DNA from: Chara braunii
Taxonomy: Eukaryota; Streptophyta; Charophyceae; Charales; Characeae
Direction of reading: 5' to 3'
NCBI GenBank assembly: GCA_003427395.1
Contig: BFEA01001076.1
Location: forward strand, 10,305-39,687
Length of the DNA stretch: 29,383 nucleotides
Shown here: piece after piece, positions 17,594-27,180 of the stretch
Layout of the letters: each line of letters opens with the position of its first letter
How positions within the stretch are numbered: position 1 is the first letter of the stretch
Program-made: the position numbers and the translations under genes
Notes under the pieces: model-generated
What the model was told of the DNA's origin: nothing
Databases searched by the model: none
What the model saw: only the letters and a program-made list of their open reading frames with translations

Positions 17594-17754
17594 GGGCAAG
17601 GTCCCATTAGCAAAGAGGACTGGATATAACGCCTGAATCTGGATACGTTTGTGGGGAGGTACGGAAATCGGGATTCTACCTTGTGCATCCTCGCATAAAA
17701 CAAATCTAGATTCAGGCACTTAATCCAATCCTCTTTGCTAGTGGGACCTCGCCC
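17594..17754. mobile_element. 161-bp MITE with ~50-bp inverted arms
   Basis: The left arm GGGCAAGGTCCCATTAGCAA, AGAGGACTGGATATAACG and CCTGAATCTGGAT is mirrored by the right arm ATCTAGATTCAGGCACTTAA, TCCAATCCTCTTTGCTAG and TGGGACCTCGCCC. The central 60 bases are unpaired. No clean target-site duplication was found. The GGGC-type terminus resembles the other MITEs in this window. Confidence 0.8.
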
Positions 17755-17796
17755 CTTGTATATGGGACAAAGGACAACGATGTGGGATAAAACACA

Positions 17797-18295
17797 ATGA
17801 CATGGCGTAGAAGACTGCGACATTTTCCTTTCCATGACGACTTCGATCGTTGTAGGGTTTATAGACGTCATTCATCGCACGAGCCGGTCCGTACCATTGA
17901 CAGGTCTGTGATTAATGTTGAAGTAGCAAAAATGGCGGTTTCAGCAGTGGCAAACTTATCCTGGCTGATAAAAGGTAAAACGATGCACGTTCTTTGCAAT
18001 ACACTGAATCCTAAACCCTACAATTTGGCGCGACGGATTCTCTACACAGCAACCAAACTCATTACACATGGCATCTGCCCAGCATGTACGGAGGGAGATC
18101 ATACGCCACGGCCACACAGAGCCCAGGTGTTCCTACTCCCAACAGCTCCCTGGGTGTGGGAGGATGTGCACACTAGGACGACATGGGTGACCACAGCACG
18201 GCGCACAAGGACGACATTGCCCACTGCATGGTGGTGGCTCGGGATGACATGGCTGTCCACACAATAGCCTTCCACAGCGCACTCTCCTGAATACA
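17797..18295. other. Non-coding stretch, no gene recognised
   Basis: A + frame of about 150 codons is open here but matches nothing I know. A short interstitial telomere-like word (CTAAACCCTA) occurs near 18010. Confidence 0.4.
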
Positions 18296-18299
18296 TTGC

Positions 18300-18960
18300 A
18301 ACTTCATGCTCTTCCGTCCTTTACCCACATCCGAACTCCCAAAGACCAAACAAACTGTCAGTGCAATCCTTTAGGTTGATCATTTTCCTTTTCAGACAAT
18401 CATTCTCAGTATGCAGACACAACGCCTCCAGTTCCAGCAGCTTCTTCTCCTCCAACAGACGCTTGTGCTCGAACACCTATATATATATCAGCGTTCCTGA
18501 CAGAGTTTGAAGATGAAAATTGCGTTTGGCGACAAAGTATGCTGCCTCTTCGGCCTGATGAGGCCGCGTGCACCTGCTCTCTATCCTAGCAGCACTCCTG
18601 TCTACTGAACAGCTGAGGCGAACAATCTTTCGGATTAAGCCATCTGCCGGTTATGTGCCTGCGGGGGGCGTGAGATGGCGGGGAAAACATGTCCTCAGGA
18701 AGTTTGACGGGGGGCTCATGGGGATGTCCGGGTTGATCCTTGTCCATTCGTGGAAGCTCAGCTTGTACTCCTCCATTGGAAGCGCTTCATTGCCTGTATG
18801 CCCTGGCCACTCCACTGTAGCTATCCATTCCCCTTCGTCCCCCCCTCGAGCCAGTTTGCACTGAAGGTGTGAAATTTCTTTCACGATATCCTCTTTTTGT
18901 GCGAAAAATTGCATTTTGTTGGAGGATATGTTTCGCTGAGCCAAAGTTTCTGTCTGCACA
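18300..18960 (-). pseudogene. Coiled-coil-like coding remnant, unrecognised
   Basis: Two minus-strand stretches read like coiled-coil protein. The first includes KEDIVKEISHLQCKL (within 18651-18959). The second is HKRLLEEKKLLELEALCL followed by ENDCLKRKMINLKD and a stop (about 18305-18480). They are in different frames, separated by about 170 bases, and the second is preceded by an AG after a TA-rich run that could be a splice acceptor. It could be a gag-like retroelement piece or two exons of an unknown gene. Confidence is low. Confidence 0.25.
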
Positions 18961-19099
18961 ATCTGACCAGCTGTGTTGAGACTTCCTACCCCTCCACTCT
19001 GGCTCCCTCTTATCTCATGTCATTGGGTGATCGTCTCCACCAGAGGGTCCATAGCACCGCTTTCCTCCCGAGCGAAAACATGATAGAGGCGAATGGAGA

Positions 19100-19590
19100 G
19101 TTTCCTGGCGGGTACCACGTCCCTTAAACCACCAGTACTTGGGCCAGCTATCGGCCGGGGGAAAAAATAGAGTAGAAACATTTCTGGTGGGATGATTTTG
19201 AATTTGGGCGCTCCTGTAGTAGCCCGTACATTTGCTAAAATCGTGGCGCGTTAATGGGCACGACTCTAGGAAGTACAGCTGGTTTAAAGGAGTGTCCTCC
19301 AGTCCCATGGCCAGTCCAGCTCTCTGCCTAGCTGCTGCCAGATTCTATCCCACCATCTCCAGAAAAGGACCTCCCTGAGCATTAAAAAAAACAAAACAAA
19401 AAAAAAACGGCCTCAATGGTCTCGCAGACTCTCGCTCTCTCGCTGAATCTGTGACTAGGGAAACCGTTCGGGCAGAATTTGTGTCAGGGGAGGGATACAA
19501 TAGTCCTTTCTGGTCTAGATGGGTATGGTCTCTAAGCCAGTCATTGGTCGAGAGGCATCTGTGTTCGATGATTTGCCATTGTAGTGGGGC
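19100..19590 (-). mobile_element. LINE 3' tail, zf-RVT region (copy A)
   Basis: On the minus strand the zf-RVT-type region that follows the reverse transcriptase in plant non-LTR retrotransposons can be read in pieces: LQWQIIEHRCLSTNDWLRDH, then CETIEAV, then WRWWDRIWQQLGRELDW and PWDWRTLL. The parallel region at 22.8-23.2 kb reads LQWQILHHCLPTPDWL, ATLEHCLLVCP, LWQWWDAAF and PWDLDLLLLG. Frameshifts and stops break the frame, an A-rich insertion lies in the middle, and no RT domain is attached. It is a dead, 5'-truncated copy. Confidence 0.7.
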
Positions 19591-19607
19591 AAAATTTAGT
19601 TAGACGT

Positions 19608-19705
19608 GTCATCTGATCGGTGGCAGTCGTTTCGTTTTGGCCATCCGAAAAGGTCGGAGGCCCACCCGAGGCCCGCTATTTTCCCACGCGGCAAAGGTAC
19701 TAGTG
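19608..19705 (-). repeat. Dispersed inverted copy of the 188-bp repeat
   Basis: Read on the minus strand, it contains ACTAGTACCTTTGCC, GGGAAAATAGCGGGCCTCGG, TCCGACCTTTTC and AAACGA, then CCGATCAGAT. This is the same order as in the tandem units at 27181-27650. It lies immediately beside the LINE tail. Confidence 0.8.
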
Positions 19706-20128
19706 GTATCCAAAATTTCATTAAGAATGGCACCCAGGAGCACGGTTCCACTAGCAACGGAGTAAGGTAAGCTGTGTCCCATAGCACAAACACCTATGGG
19801 ACATCTGCAGGACATAGTCCGACCACTGATGCAGGAGAATCCGATGGCAGAGAAATTGCTATGGATTTATATTCTGAAGTGGTGTTTTTTTAACTTTTTT
19901 TTGTTTTTGTGCTTTTTTTTTTCGGTTCCCAAGAATGGGAGGCGGGAAAAGAAAATAGAAAAAAGGAGGACTCATTTTGATTGGCAGCTCTTCAAAAAAT
20001 CAAGTACTCTAAAGGCACGGTTTTGACCCCCTTCTTTTTCCCCGTCAATTGTAAACCCATCCAGTACTTGATTTTTCTCTCAAAATATATGAATTGCACC
20101 CTTCAGCATGGCAACCGTCAGAGAAGGG

Positions 20129-20160
20129 AGTCCCATCAGGCACATGAAGGGACTCCCTCG
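20129..20160. repeat. Short hairpin
   Basis: GGGAGTCCC and GGGACTCCC form a 9-bp stem around ATCAGGCACATGAA. The function is unknown. Confidence 0.6.
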
Positions 20161-20361
20161 CGGTGGTACGCGAGACTGCAACAGTCACGTACCACTCTGT
20201 CCTGATTAGGCATTGGCTGGGTGGGGGGAGCAGGGGGAGGAGACTGACGGGTTATTGGGACAGCAGCACTTTCAAAAGTTGGCCTATTTCCCATCTTGGG
20301 AAATGTGATGTAGCCATTTTTTTTCTTTTTTAGAGTCTTTAAAATGACTTTTCTTCCTTTT

Positions 20362-20454
20362 CTTACAGTGCCGCACAGGTCCTAATAGGCCATGACTCGT
20401 GTGATAGNCTTACAGTGCCGCACAGGTCCTGATAGGCCATGACTCGTGTGATAG
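20362..20454. other. 46-bp duplication split by a single N (contig-end overlap)
   Basis: CTTACAGTGCCGCACAGGTC through GACTCGTGTGATAG occurs at 20362-20407 and again at 20409-20454, with one mismatch and an N at 20408 between. This is the usual appearance of two contig ends that overlap but were placed side by side. Confidence 0.85.
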
Positions 20455-20492
20455 TGGAACCGTGCCCCAGGGCGTACTCACACAGGGACTTT

Positions 20493-20869
20493 GGGGCTCG
20501 CCACACAGCCTTTCGAAGGAAGGCATTTTCTGAAAAATGTGAAACTTCGAAAACAACCCCCCCCTTGGCCACACAGACTTTCGAAACACCAGGCCGGTTT
20601 CAACACGGGACATCGGGCGATGTCCCGTGTTTTTTCCTTTTTTTTGTTGCTAGTATCCCGTTTTGGGAGTGCCCTTTTCCACAAGACCACTCGCGGGCTT
20701 TTGAAACCCCTGTCGTGACAGGCGGGAAGAGGTAGACCATTCGAAAGGCCTTTTGAGGCCCAACTCCCTGACATGTTTTGAAACTTTGTCAAAAGCAGTT
20801 GTGTCGAAAGCCTGTGGGGAAGGTGCGGTGTGGAGTTTCCATGTTTCGAAAGGCTGTGTGGCGAGTCCC
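20493..20869. mobile_element. ~377-bp TIR element (GGGGCTCGCCACACAGCCTTTCGAA), copy 1
   Basis: The termini GGGGCTCGCCACACAGCC TTTCGAA and TTCGAAAGGCTGTGTGGCGAGTCCC are inverted repeats. TTT flanks both sides, but T-rich context makes that weak evidence. Inside is a 13-bp perfect stem (ACACGGGACATCG, 20603-20630) followed by a T-run. The whole element aligns in reverse complement with 21157-21526. It is non-coding. The outer boundary is uncertain because 20468-20492 is also repeated next to 27702. Confidence 0.75.
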
Positions 20870-21156
20870 TTTTTCTCTTAAGGCCTGGACAAAATTTGTG
20901 GTGAGATGCATAGCGGCATCTACATGATTCCAGTCAGACTCATTTAGAAAAGTCGTAGTGCGGCGAGGCCCTATGCCCTAAGCTACGTGGGCTTGTTTGT
21001 GCTCTTGGACTTGGATAGTTTTCTTCTTTCTGAAATTCCAACTTTCCAATCCACTATGCTTTGACCTCGTCACATGCTGGCCCTTCGGGAAAAGACAAGG
21101 TGGGGTAGCCTGTACCCATGATCTGGGCATCAGCCACTTGGCTGGAGGAGGGTTTG

Positions 21157-21526
21157 GGGGCTCGCCACGCAGCCTTTCGAAAAATGGAAAATCCACACCA
21201 CGTCTTTGCCACACAGGCTTTCGACACAACTGCTTTCGACAAAGTTTTGAAACATTCCGAATGGGCAACCTCTTCCCGCCTGTCACGACGGGGCTTTCAA
21301 AAGCCTGCGAGTGGTCTTGTGGAAGGGGCACTCCCAAAACGGGCTATTAGCAAAAAATTAAAACAAAAAAAAAAGGGAGATTACGATATTGAAAGTTGGC
21401 CGGTGTTTCAAAAGTCTGAGTGGCCAAAGGGGGGGGGGGGGGGGGTCTTTCAACGAGCAGCCTTTCGAATAAAGTCTGACATTTTTCAGAAAATGCCTTC
21501 ATTCGAAAGGCTGTGTGGCGAGCCCC
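21157..21526. mobile_element. ~370-bp TIR element, copy 2, opposite orientation
   Basis: This is the reverse complement of the element at 20493-20869, sharing CCGCCTGTCACGACNGGG, GAGTGGTCTTGTGGAA, GCACTCCCAAAACGGG and TTTTTCAGAAAATGCCTTC. TTG flanks both ends (21154-56 and 21527-29). It lacks the 13-bp stem seen in copy 1. An 18-G run lies at about 21430. A long + frame crosses it by chance. Confidence 0.8.
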
Positions 21527-22205
21527 TTGGTCAACTAGCCGTCGTTGGGGCTCGCCACACCACTGTCGAAAGGCTCAAGAATTCGTTCGACGGCTGTCAG
21601 AAGAAATTCGACAGCCTCCCCTTCCACAGTTTCGCCCCCTTTAAGGCCTTGCAAGTTGCCACACCACTCCCTTTTTTCTTTTTTCTTTTTTACATGGAAC
21701 AGTCTGATAAGCCTAAAAAACAGGAAGACAGGAAAACAAAAACCACCCACGATCCAGCTCTTTCCCCGCACCGCAGAGGGAAGACTACTGCCCTCCCAAA
21801 TCGAAGAAAATTTAAATTTCCGGGAGTGCTCCCGAGTGTCGAAACTCTAGGGAACCTGTTCGGTAGTGGCCTTTGCCACACTGGGCTCTCCAACGGGGGC
21901 GCTCCTGCATTCCAAATATACCAGAAGCCACATCCCAGCACGAGCAGTCTGGCAGAAAAATTTTGTCCTTCACAGTGTACTCAGGATTTTCAAAAACCAA
22001 ACTCCAAGGTCGCGCCAAGGTCTCTTGAAAATGGCAAGTTGTTTTTTGGCTTGTTTGTCTTTTGCAGGGCTTGTGCCTGTTTTCTTTGGTGGTGGTCCTT
22101 TCTTTTTTCTTTCTTTTTTGTTGTTGCAAAAAGAGCCCTTGTGTAAGCCCTCTATCCCAGCGGTGGTAAGAGAACCGTAAGAATTGAGGGCTTATCTGCC
22201 GGGCT

Positions 22206-22258
22206 GCTCCATCTAGTGGTGGGGAGTGGCACCTGCTGGAAACAGGGTCCAGCGTCCC
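22206..22258 (+). repeat. Dispersed repeat GCTCCATCTAGTGGTGGGGAG..., copy 2
   Basis: Close match to 8465-8517, again ending GGTCCAGCGTCCC. Confidence 0.7.
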
Positions 22259-22800
22259 ATTGATACATCTTGCAACACAGAGACTTCCAATCATTGTTCC
22301 CAGGGCTGTGGTCATTTCACTTGTCAGTCCGAGGCTCCATTGTCCCATGGAGCTGCCAGTATAACCCATCCCATCTTGGAGCGCCCCTTGTCTATTTGCT
22401 CAGCCCTACTCAGCAGCCCCCCTGTTCATTATTACAACGTCTGTGCCTTTAAACCCTTTAAAAACTTATACCCTCTCAAAACCCATGCATGCCACATTAT
22501 TGATCCTTAAAGCCCGCGGCAACAGAGAGCAGTACAATGTGACCAGGCTATTGCAGCACACCTGAATCTGTCTCATGTTTCAGTGGGTGTGTGAGAACCC
22601 TTGTACCGTAGACCAGTTGGTCGCCTTATCCCTTGTCAGAGCTGCGTACTTAGTCCAAAGTCCCTGTTCCCCCGGGTCCATCGGTCTTCACAGTTCCAAC
22701 TGCAGGGCCTGTGGCAGCGAGACGTGAGTTGTCGCTCCGGTCTTGGTGTCATCGTTGTTGTTGTTGCCTGTTGTTGCCAGTCACTCCACCGTTCGTATTT
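22259..22800. other. Non-coding stretch, no gene recognised
   Basis: It lies downstream of the minus-strand LINE tail and may include its 3' untranslated region. No poly(A)/poly(T) boundary is clear. Confidence 0.4.
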
Positions 22801-22809
22801 CCGTCGTCT

Positions 22810-24195
22810 TGTCTATTGTGGCCAATGCAAGCCACAATGCACGCCAAATTGGTGGTCCTTTCTTTCAAATGACCATCTGCCTCTCCAAGCCATCATAAGA
22901 AGATGCAGCCTCGTGTACGAGAAGAGGTTAGTCACGAACGGGGACCAGTGTGGTGATTCTCTCCCAGCAGCAGGAGGTCGAGGTCCCAGGGGATGTGATA
23001 TCCAGTGAGGGAGCGGAAGGCCGCATCCCACCACTGCCATAGTTGGGTGACCATTGGGCACACCAGTAAACAGTGTTCCAGGGTTGCTTTGGCCGACATG
23101 TGAGATCTCCCAAAATATGCACAGATGGGGGACAACTTCCCTTGTTATCCCAGGCCAGTCCTAGACATGAGCCAATCGGGGGTGGGGAGGCAGTGATGCA
23201 GGATCTGCCACTGCAGAGATCTATGGTTTGTGGGCATGATCTTCGCATATCTGGACCAGTCCAAAGACTGTGATAGTTTAGGCTCCAGTGGCGAATCTCG
23301 TGCCCATCTATTCGCTACAGTTTGGCTGATCGGCTGGTTTTGTCGTGATGTTCTGTATCCTCCTTTAACTGTGTAATTCCATATGTGCATCGGTTTGGAA
23401 CCAGGCCATCCCCACTCTGCCGGGTCAAAGGGAAGCTTGGCCACGGGGGTGGCGGTCTCGTATGCATAGTAGCCATTTTCTGGGTCCCCCACCACTCTCA
23501 TCTGCACCAATCCCCCCCATCCACATGTGGTGTCCAAGTTGTCATTTTTTGACAATTTTGTGAGTCTAGCCCCGGGCAGTTGGGGTTCATAGGCTTCCAG
23601 TTTGCAGGTTCCGTGGTTATTCTCCTTGACTTTAAATATGACGAGGTGGACAGGTGAGTCTGAGTAGCTGACCACCCAGTCACCTCGTCGGATCGTCGGT
23701 CCGTCCCGCAGGGTGAGCCACCAGGCGATAGGGACGGCCTCTTTTAGCAGGCCAGCCTTTTCATCCACGTTTTTGACATGTTTGGGTTTATTTTGTAGCT
23801 AGCTGGGGGGTTCCCACTCCCTTCCCACTGGGTCCCACAGGTCACCAACCGTGAAAACACCCTTCTTGGCCCAGGTGAGCCAGGGGGAGTTCGTTGTTAC
23901 GGTGAAGGGTTCGCCTGATTCCTGCAGGATATGTGGGTTGCCAAAGAGGGGTTGCTTCTATATGTCGTGCCACCTGTTCGGGGGATGTTTTTGTTGGGGA
24001 CCCCGTCGTCTCCAAAGTTTGAGCATATAAGGCCAGAGTGGATCTTCCATTATGTCCAGCTTTGTGGCATGTGCAAGGTCAGCTGGTGTGCAAGGTGTGC
24101 ATGTTTTGGGGGCGAGAGGATGGTCCAGTGGATTTGTCAGCCATTGGAACGGGTGAATTTGGTTTGTGAGGTTTTGGTGACTTGTGCACATTTTT
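22810..24195 (-). mobile_element. LINE 3' region, post-RT to zf-RVT (copy B)
   Basis: Read 24195 to 22810 on the minus strand, the order is LDIMEDPLWPYMLKLWRR, GNPHILQESGEPFTV, WAKKGVFTVGDLWDPVG and then a 207-codon open segment. That segment contains LPFDPAEWGWPGSKPMHIW and LQWQILHHCLPTPDWL. After a frameshift come CPICAYFG, ATLEHCLLVCP and LWQWWDAAF. This is the C-terminal part of a plant-type non-LTR retrotransposon ORF2, between the reverse transcriptase and the end. The CPxC and LEHCxxxCP pattern is the zf-RVT zinc-binding motif. Stops and frameshifts make it inactive, and RT catalytic motifs are absent (5' truncation). Confidence 0.8.
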
Positions 24196-24540
24196 TTGGA
24201 TACTAGAGTTGGGGGACATCAGGGCAGCGGTCTGGATTCGGCCAATTCTGCCTCTGAATGCATTTCCCGAACACCTACACTTTCATTTCATTTTCCATTA
24301 TGTCCAGCTTTGTGGCATGTGCAAGGTCAGCTGGTGTGCAAGGTGTGCATGTTTTGGGGGCGAGAGGATGGTCCAGTGGATTTGTCAGCCATTGGAACGG
24401 GTGAATTTGGTTTGTGAGGTTTTGGTGACTTGTGCACATTTTTTTGGATACTAGAGTTGGGGGACATCAGGGCAGCGGTCTGGATTCGGCCAATTCTGCC
24501 TCTGAATGCATTTCCCGAACACCTACACTTTCATTTCATT
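24045..24540. repeat. 248-bp perfect tandem duplication
   Basis: TTCCATTATGTCCAGCTTTG begins the unit at 24045 and again at 24293. Both copies run through GGGGGACATCAGGGCAGCGG to CACCTACACTTTCATTTCAT. I see no difference between the copies. The unit includes the upstream edge of the LINE tail. It is either a very recent duplication or an assembly repeat. Confidence 0.9.
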
Positions 24541-25198
24541 GGGCGAAGGCCTTGGTATTTCGGATACATTCCAGGGTTGCATGTTGAGGAATTCCCGGCC
24601 TCTTTTCGATTTTGCTAATGACAAACGACTGTTTTTCTTGTAAAAAAAAAAAAAAAAAAAAGTGAAAAAAAAAGGTGGCAATTTGCAGGCGGGAGGACAA
24701 TGGAAATCCGCGAGTGCTCTTGGGCACCGAAATCTGACAGCTCCCGCATTCAATCTGACACATTGCCTCCGGGAGCTGGTGTGGTGACATGCACTCCCGG
24801 AGATGCCCATATCGAGGAGTGGTGTGCCGAGGCCCTTAGGCACACAGCATTGTCGAATGCACGAAGTTGTCAATGCAAGACGAAACCAGACAAACACGCC
24901 TGAGGGTAGGACAAGCATTCGTCCGTCCCAACCTCAGGCCCACTCACCGAACTTCGAGGAGAACTCGATAGCGCAGTGGAGGACTGTTGAAAGCATCCGA
25001 GTAGCGGCCTGGGGACGAAAGCACATTTGAAAGGGGGTGTCAAGAAGTTTCTCTGACAACTTGCAATATTTTTTTTTCCCATCTCCAATTTCGACAGGCT
25101 GTGTGACGAAGAGAAAATGTATAAAATTGCGGTTTCGACAGTGGTGTGGCGAGCCCCTTCGCCGGACACAATGCACCATGATCATAAATGTGAGGGTG

Positions 25199-25277
25199 TC
25201 TGTTGTGTTCCCAGAAGACAGTTAGCAAACCAGAGAGTCTGTTGTGTTCCCCAGAAGACGGTTAGCAAACCAGCGGG
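25199..25277. repeat. ~39-bp tandem duplication
   Basis: TCTGTTGTGTTCCC, AGAAGACnGTTAGCAAACCA and G repeat twice in succession. It lies just before the SINE fragment at 25298. Confidence 0.8.
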
Positions 25278-25297
25278 GAAAGAAAAGAACGGAATAC

Positions 25298-25400
25298 CGA
25301 TGGGTCTAGCTCTGTTGGAATACAGACCCATGAACTGTGGAAATACAGACCTAAGTTCGAATCTAGGTGGAAGTAAACGAATGAAATTCTGAATTAGAGT
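25298..25400 (+). mobile_element. tRNA-derived SINE fragment
   Basis: GGGTCTAGCTCTGTTGGAAT (decayed box A), ACTGTGGAAATACAGACC and TAAGTTCGAATCTAGGTGG (box B) match the head of the SINE at 16336. A partial duplication (ATACAGACC appears twice) is present. The 3' body is mostly missing. Confidence 0.65.
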
Positions 25401-25705
25401 CTAAAAAAAAGAAAACAGGGAACTGCCTATTGCTTTCACGAGCCACGCCCATGGGCCTCGCTGCACTACTCCGGATTTCCTCTGTACTCACTCACCCAGC
25501 TCCTCTGACAATCTAGCATGTGAAAACATTGGCAAAGAGGGTGAATTGCCCTGCCTGCACGTGGTAAAGTGGGATGTGACTGGGCCCTCTGGGACCTCTC
25601 CAGCGTCACAAACCAGGTGAGTGCATCCCGCATGTGAACTGGGGACCATGAAGTGCGGACGGGTGTGTTGGCTTCTGCTCACCCCGTTCATTGACAGCTG
25701 ACTTT

Positions 25706-25823
25706 GGGCCTCGCTCCAGTACTCTCTAAATGTGCACAAAGAGACTGAATGCTCCGCTAAGACATCAAAAGATTGCTATATTTTTTGTGGTTTGTGCATG
25801 TGGAGAGCAGTGGAGCGAGGCCC
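25706..25823. mobile_element. ~118-bp MITE inserted in a LINE tail
   Basis: The ends GGGCCTCGCTCCAGTACTCT and AGAGCAGTGGAGCGAGGCCC are inverted repeats. The interior matches the element at 6135-6246. Its right end interrupts the minus-strand LINE reading frame just after CRWW, so it inserted after the LINE. Confidence 0.7.
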
Positions 25824-27125
25824 CACCATCTACATGTTAGTACTGAGGACGGGCATTGCATAAAAATGTGTTCAATTGTTTCTGCTCTCCTCCTGGTTGG
25901 AAATCCCTGCAGGCACCTCGTGCACCATGGCAAGGCCTTGCCTTGCTGCTCTAGCTGTGTATGATCAATTATCCGGTTGTTGGTGGGGAGGCAGCGGTGA
26001 GCGATCTGCCACAGCACAGAGGAGATTTTGGCTAGTCGACTCTTGACATCCTGGAACCAGCAGATAGACTTGAGGGCATTGCCATCCAGATTAAGGTGCC
26101 ACTGCCACCTGTTCCACTTCCATGTCCCTCAGATTCCGCTTGATCCTCAACATCCTATAGAATGTCTTAACTTTAAGCTTAGTTAGATAGATGTTGCGGC
26201 CTGACTTGGACTGCTTTGGGCCCCTTTGGGGGAGTGCATTGCCACTCCACGGGGTCGAAGGGCAGCTTGGAGATGGGGATTTCTGGGCCGTAGGCCCAGC
26301 GGTCATCTCCCTCTCCTAAGATCCTAACTAACTCTACATAGCAGTTCTTTCTGGATCCACGCAAAGGGGGGCTGACTAGCCCTCAACTGCCCCCGTTTCC
26401 TCATACTATAGCCTTCCACAAGCACATTGTCCCTCCGCACCATATGCACTAACCCTACCCGGTTAGGCACCCCCCTTCCTGGGCCACCCAGTCCCCACCT
26501 TGCACAGCCCAGGCCTCTGCGTAAAATGGACAACCATGCGAGGGGGAGGGCTTCGGCTATCTCCTCCAAACGGCCTTAGCAGTCCGGTGGCAGTACTGCA
26601 GGCTGTCTCTCAAGCGCTCCGGTTCCACCCAGTCCTTGGCGTTTTCATGTCATAGATCCCCTACCCTTGTGATGCCATTCCATGGGGTGTCCGTGCCGCA
26701 AAAGATCCAGCCCCGGGTGTCAGTGATCCAGGTGTTCCTGAAGAGGGGTTGCTGTACAACTTCCGCCCATCTCTCCGGCACGCGGGTTTGTTCGGCAGGC
26801 GTAGTCTCCTCCAGATTCCCATAAGGCGAGGCTAGAAACCATCCTCCTCCCTCTCCTGCCTTGTCCCCCTTCTTGGCCTACAGGGTCATCTGCTCTTGCG
26901 TAGGCGGGTCCAGGATGCCCAATCCTCCCCTTGTCTTAGGTTGGATAATTGAATCCCAGGCCACCCTACTTATAGCATGCGTGTTATTCCCATCACCTCT
27001 CCATAGGGAGGAAGGCGGCAATCTGCTTTTTCAGATTTTTCAGCGCCTCCTCCCTCGGCGGCCACAATAGCCATTTGTATCATAACGATGCCAGTACTAC
27101 TAAGGTGTTTATTACGAGACCCCAT
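25824..27125 (-). mobile_element. LINE 3' region, post-RT to zf-RVT (copy C)
   Basis: Read 27125 to 25824 on the minus strand: GLVINTLVVLASL with WLLWPPREEALKNLKKQI, SRVAWDSIIQPKTRGGLGIL, then RWAEVVQQPLFRNTWI and WNGITRVGDL. Next come LPFDPVEWQC, VLWQIAHRCLPTNNRI, WCTRCLQGFP and ETIEHIFMQCP. The WDxxxxPKxxGGLGI and QPLFxN words are typical of the segment after the reverse transcriptase in plant LINEs, and CxxC plus IEHIFMQCP is the zf-RVT motif. Several stops and frameshifts are present. The copy parallels 22810-24195 block by block but is clearly diverged from it. Confidence 0.8.
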
Positions 27126-27180
27126 CCTATGAGTGACGTATGCTTGTGTTTCCAGTTGCCTGAGACAAATACATGGCTTC

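Larger units (their letters stand above)
21547..25157. mobile_element. Possible long TIR-bounded interval
   Basis: GGGGCTCGCCACACCACTGTCGAAA at 21547 and its complement TTTCGACAGTGGTGTGGCGAGCCCC ending at 25157 face each other. They could bound one 3.6-kb element carrying the LINE tail and tandem duplication as later insertions. The flanking triplets differ (GTT and TTC) and no transposase is seen, so the two ends may equally belong to separate elements. Confidence 0.3.

Noticed and set aside
21118-22146. 342-codon open frame on the + strand, the second longest in the window
   Set aside because: It runs straight through the TIR element at 21157-21526, a poly-G run and T-runs. It shows no recognisable domain, and its composition reflects repeats.
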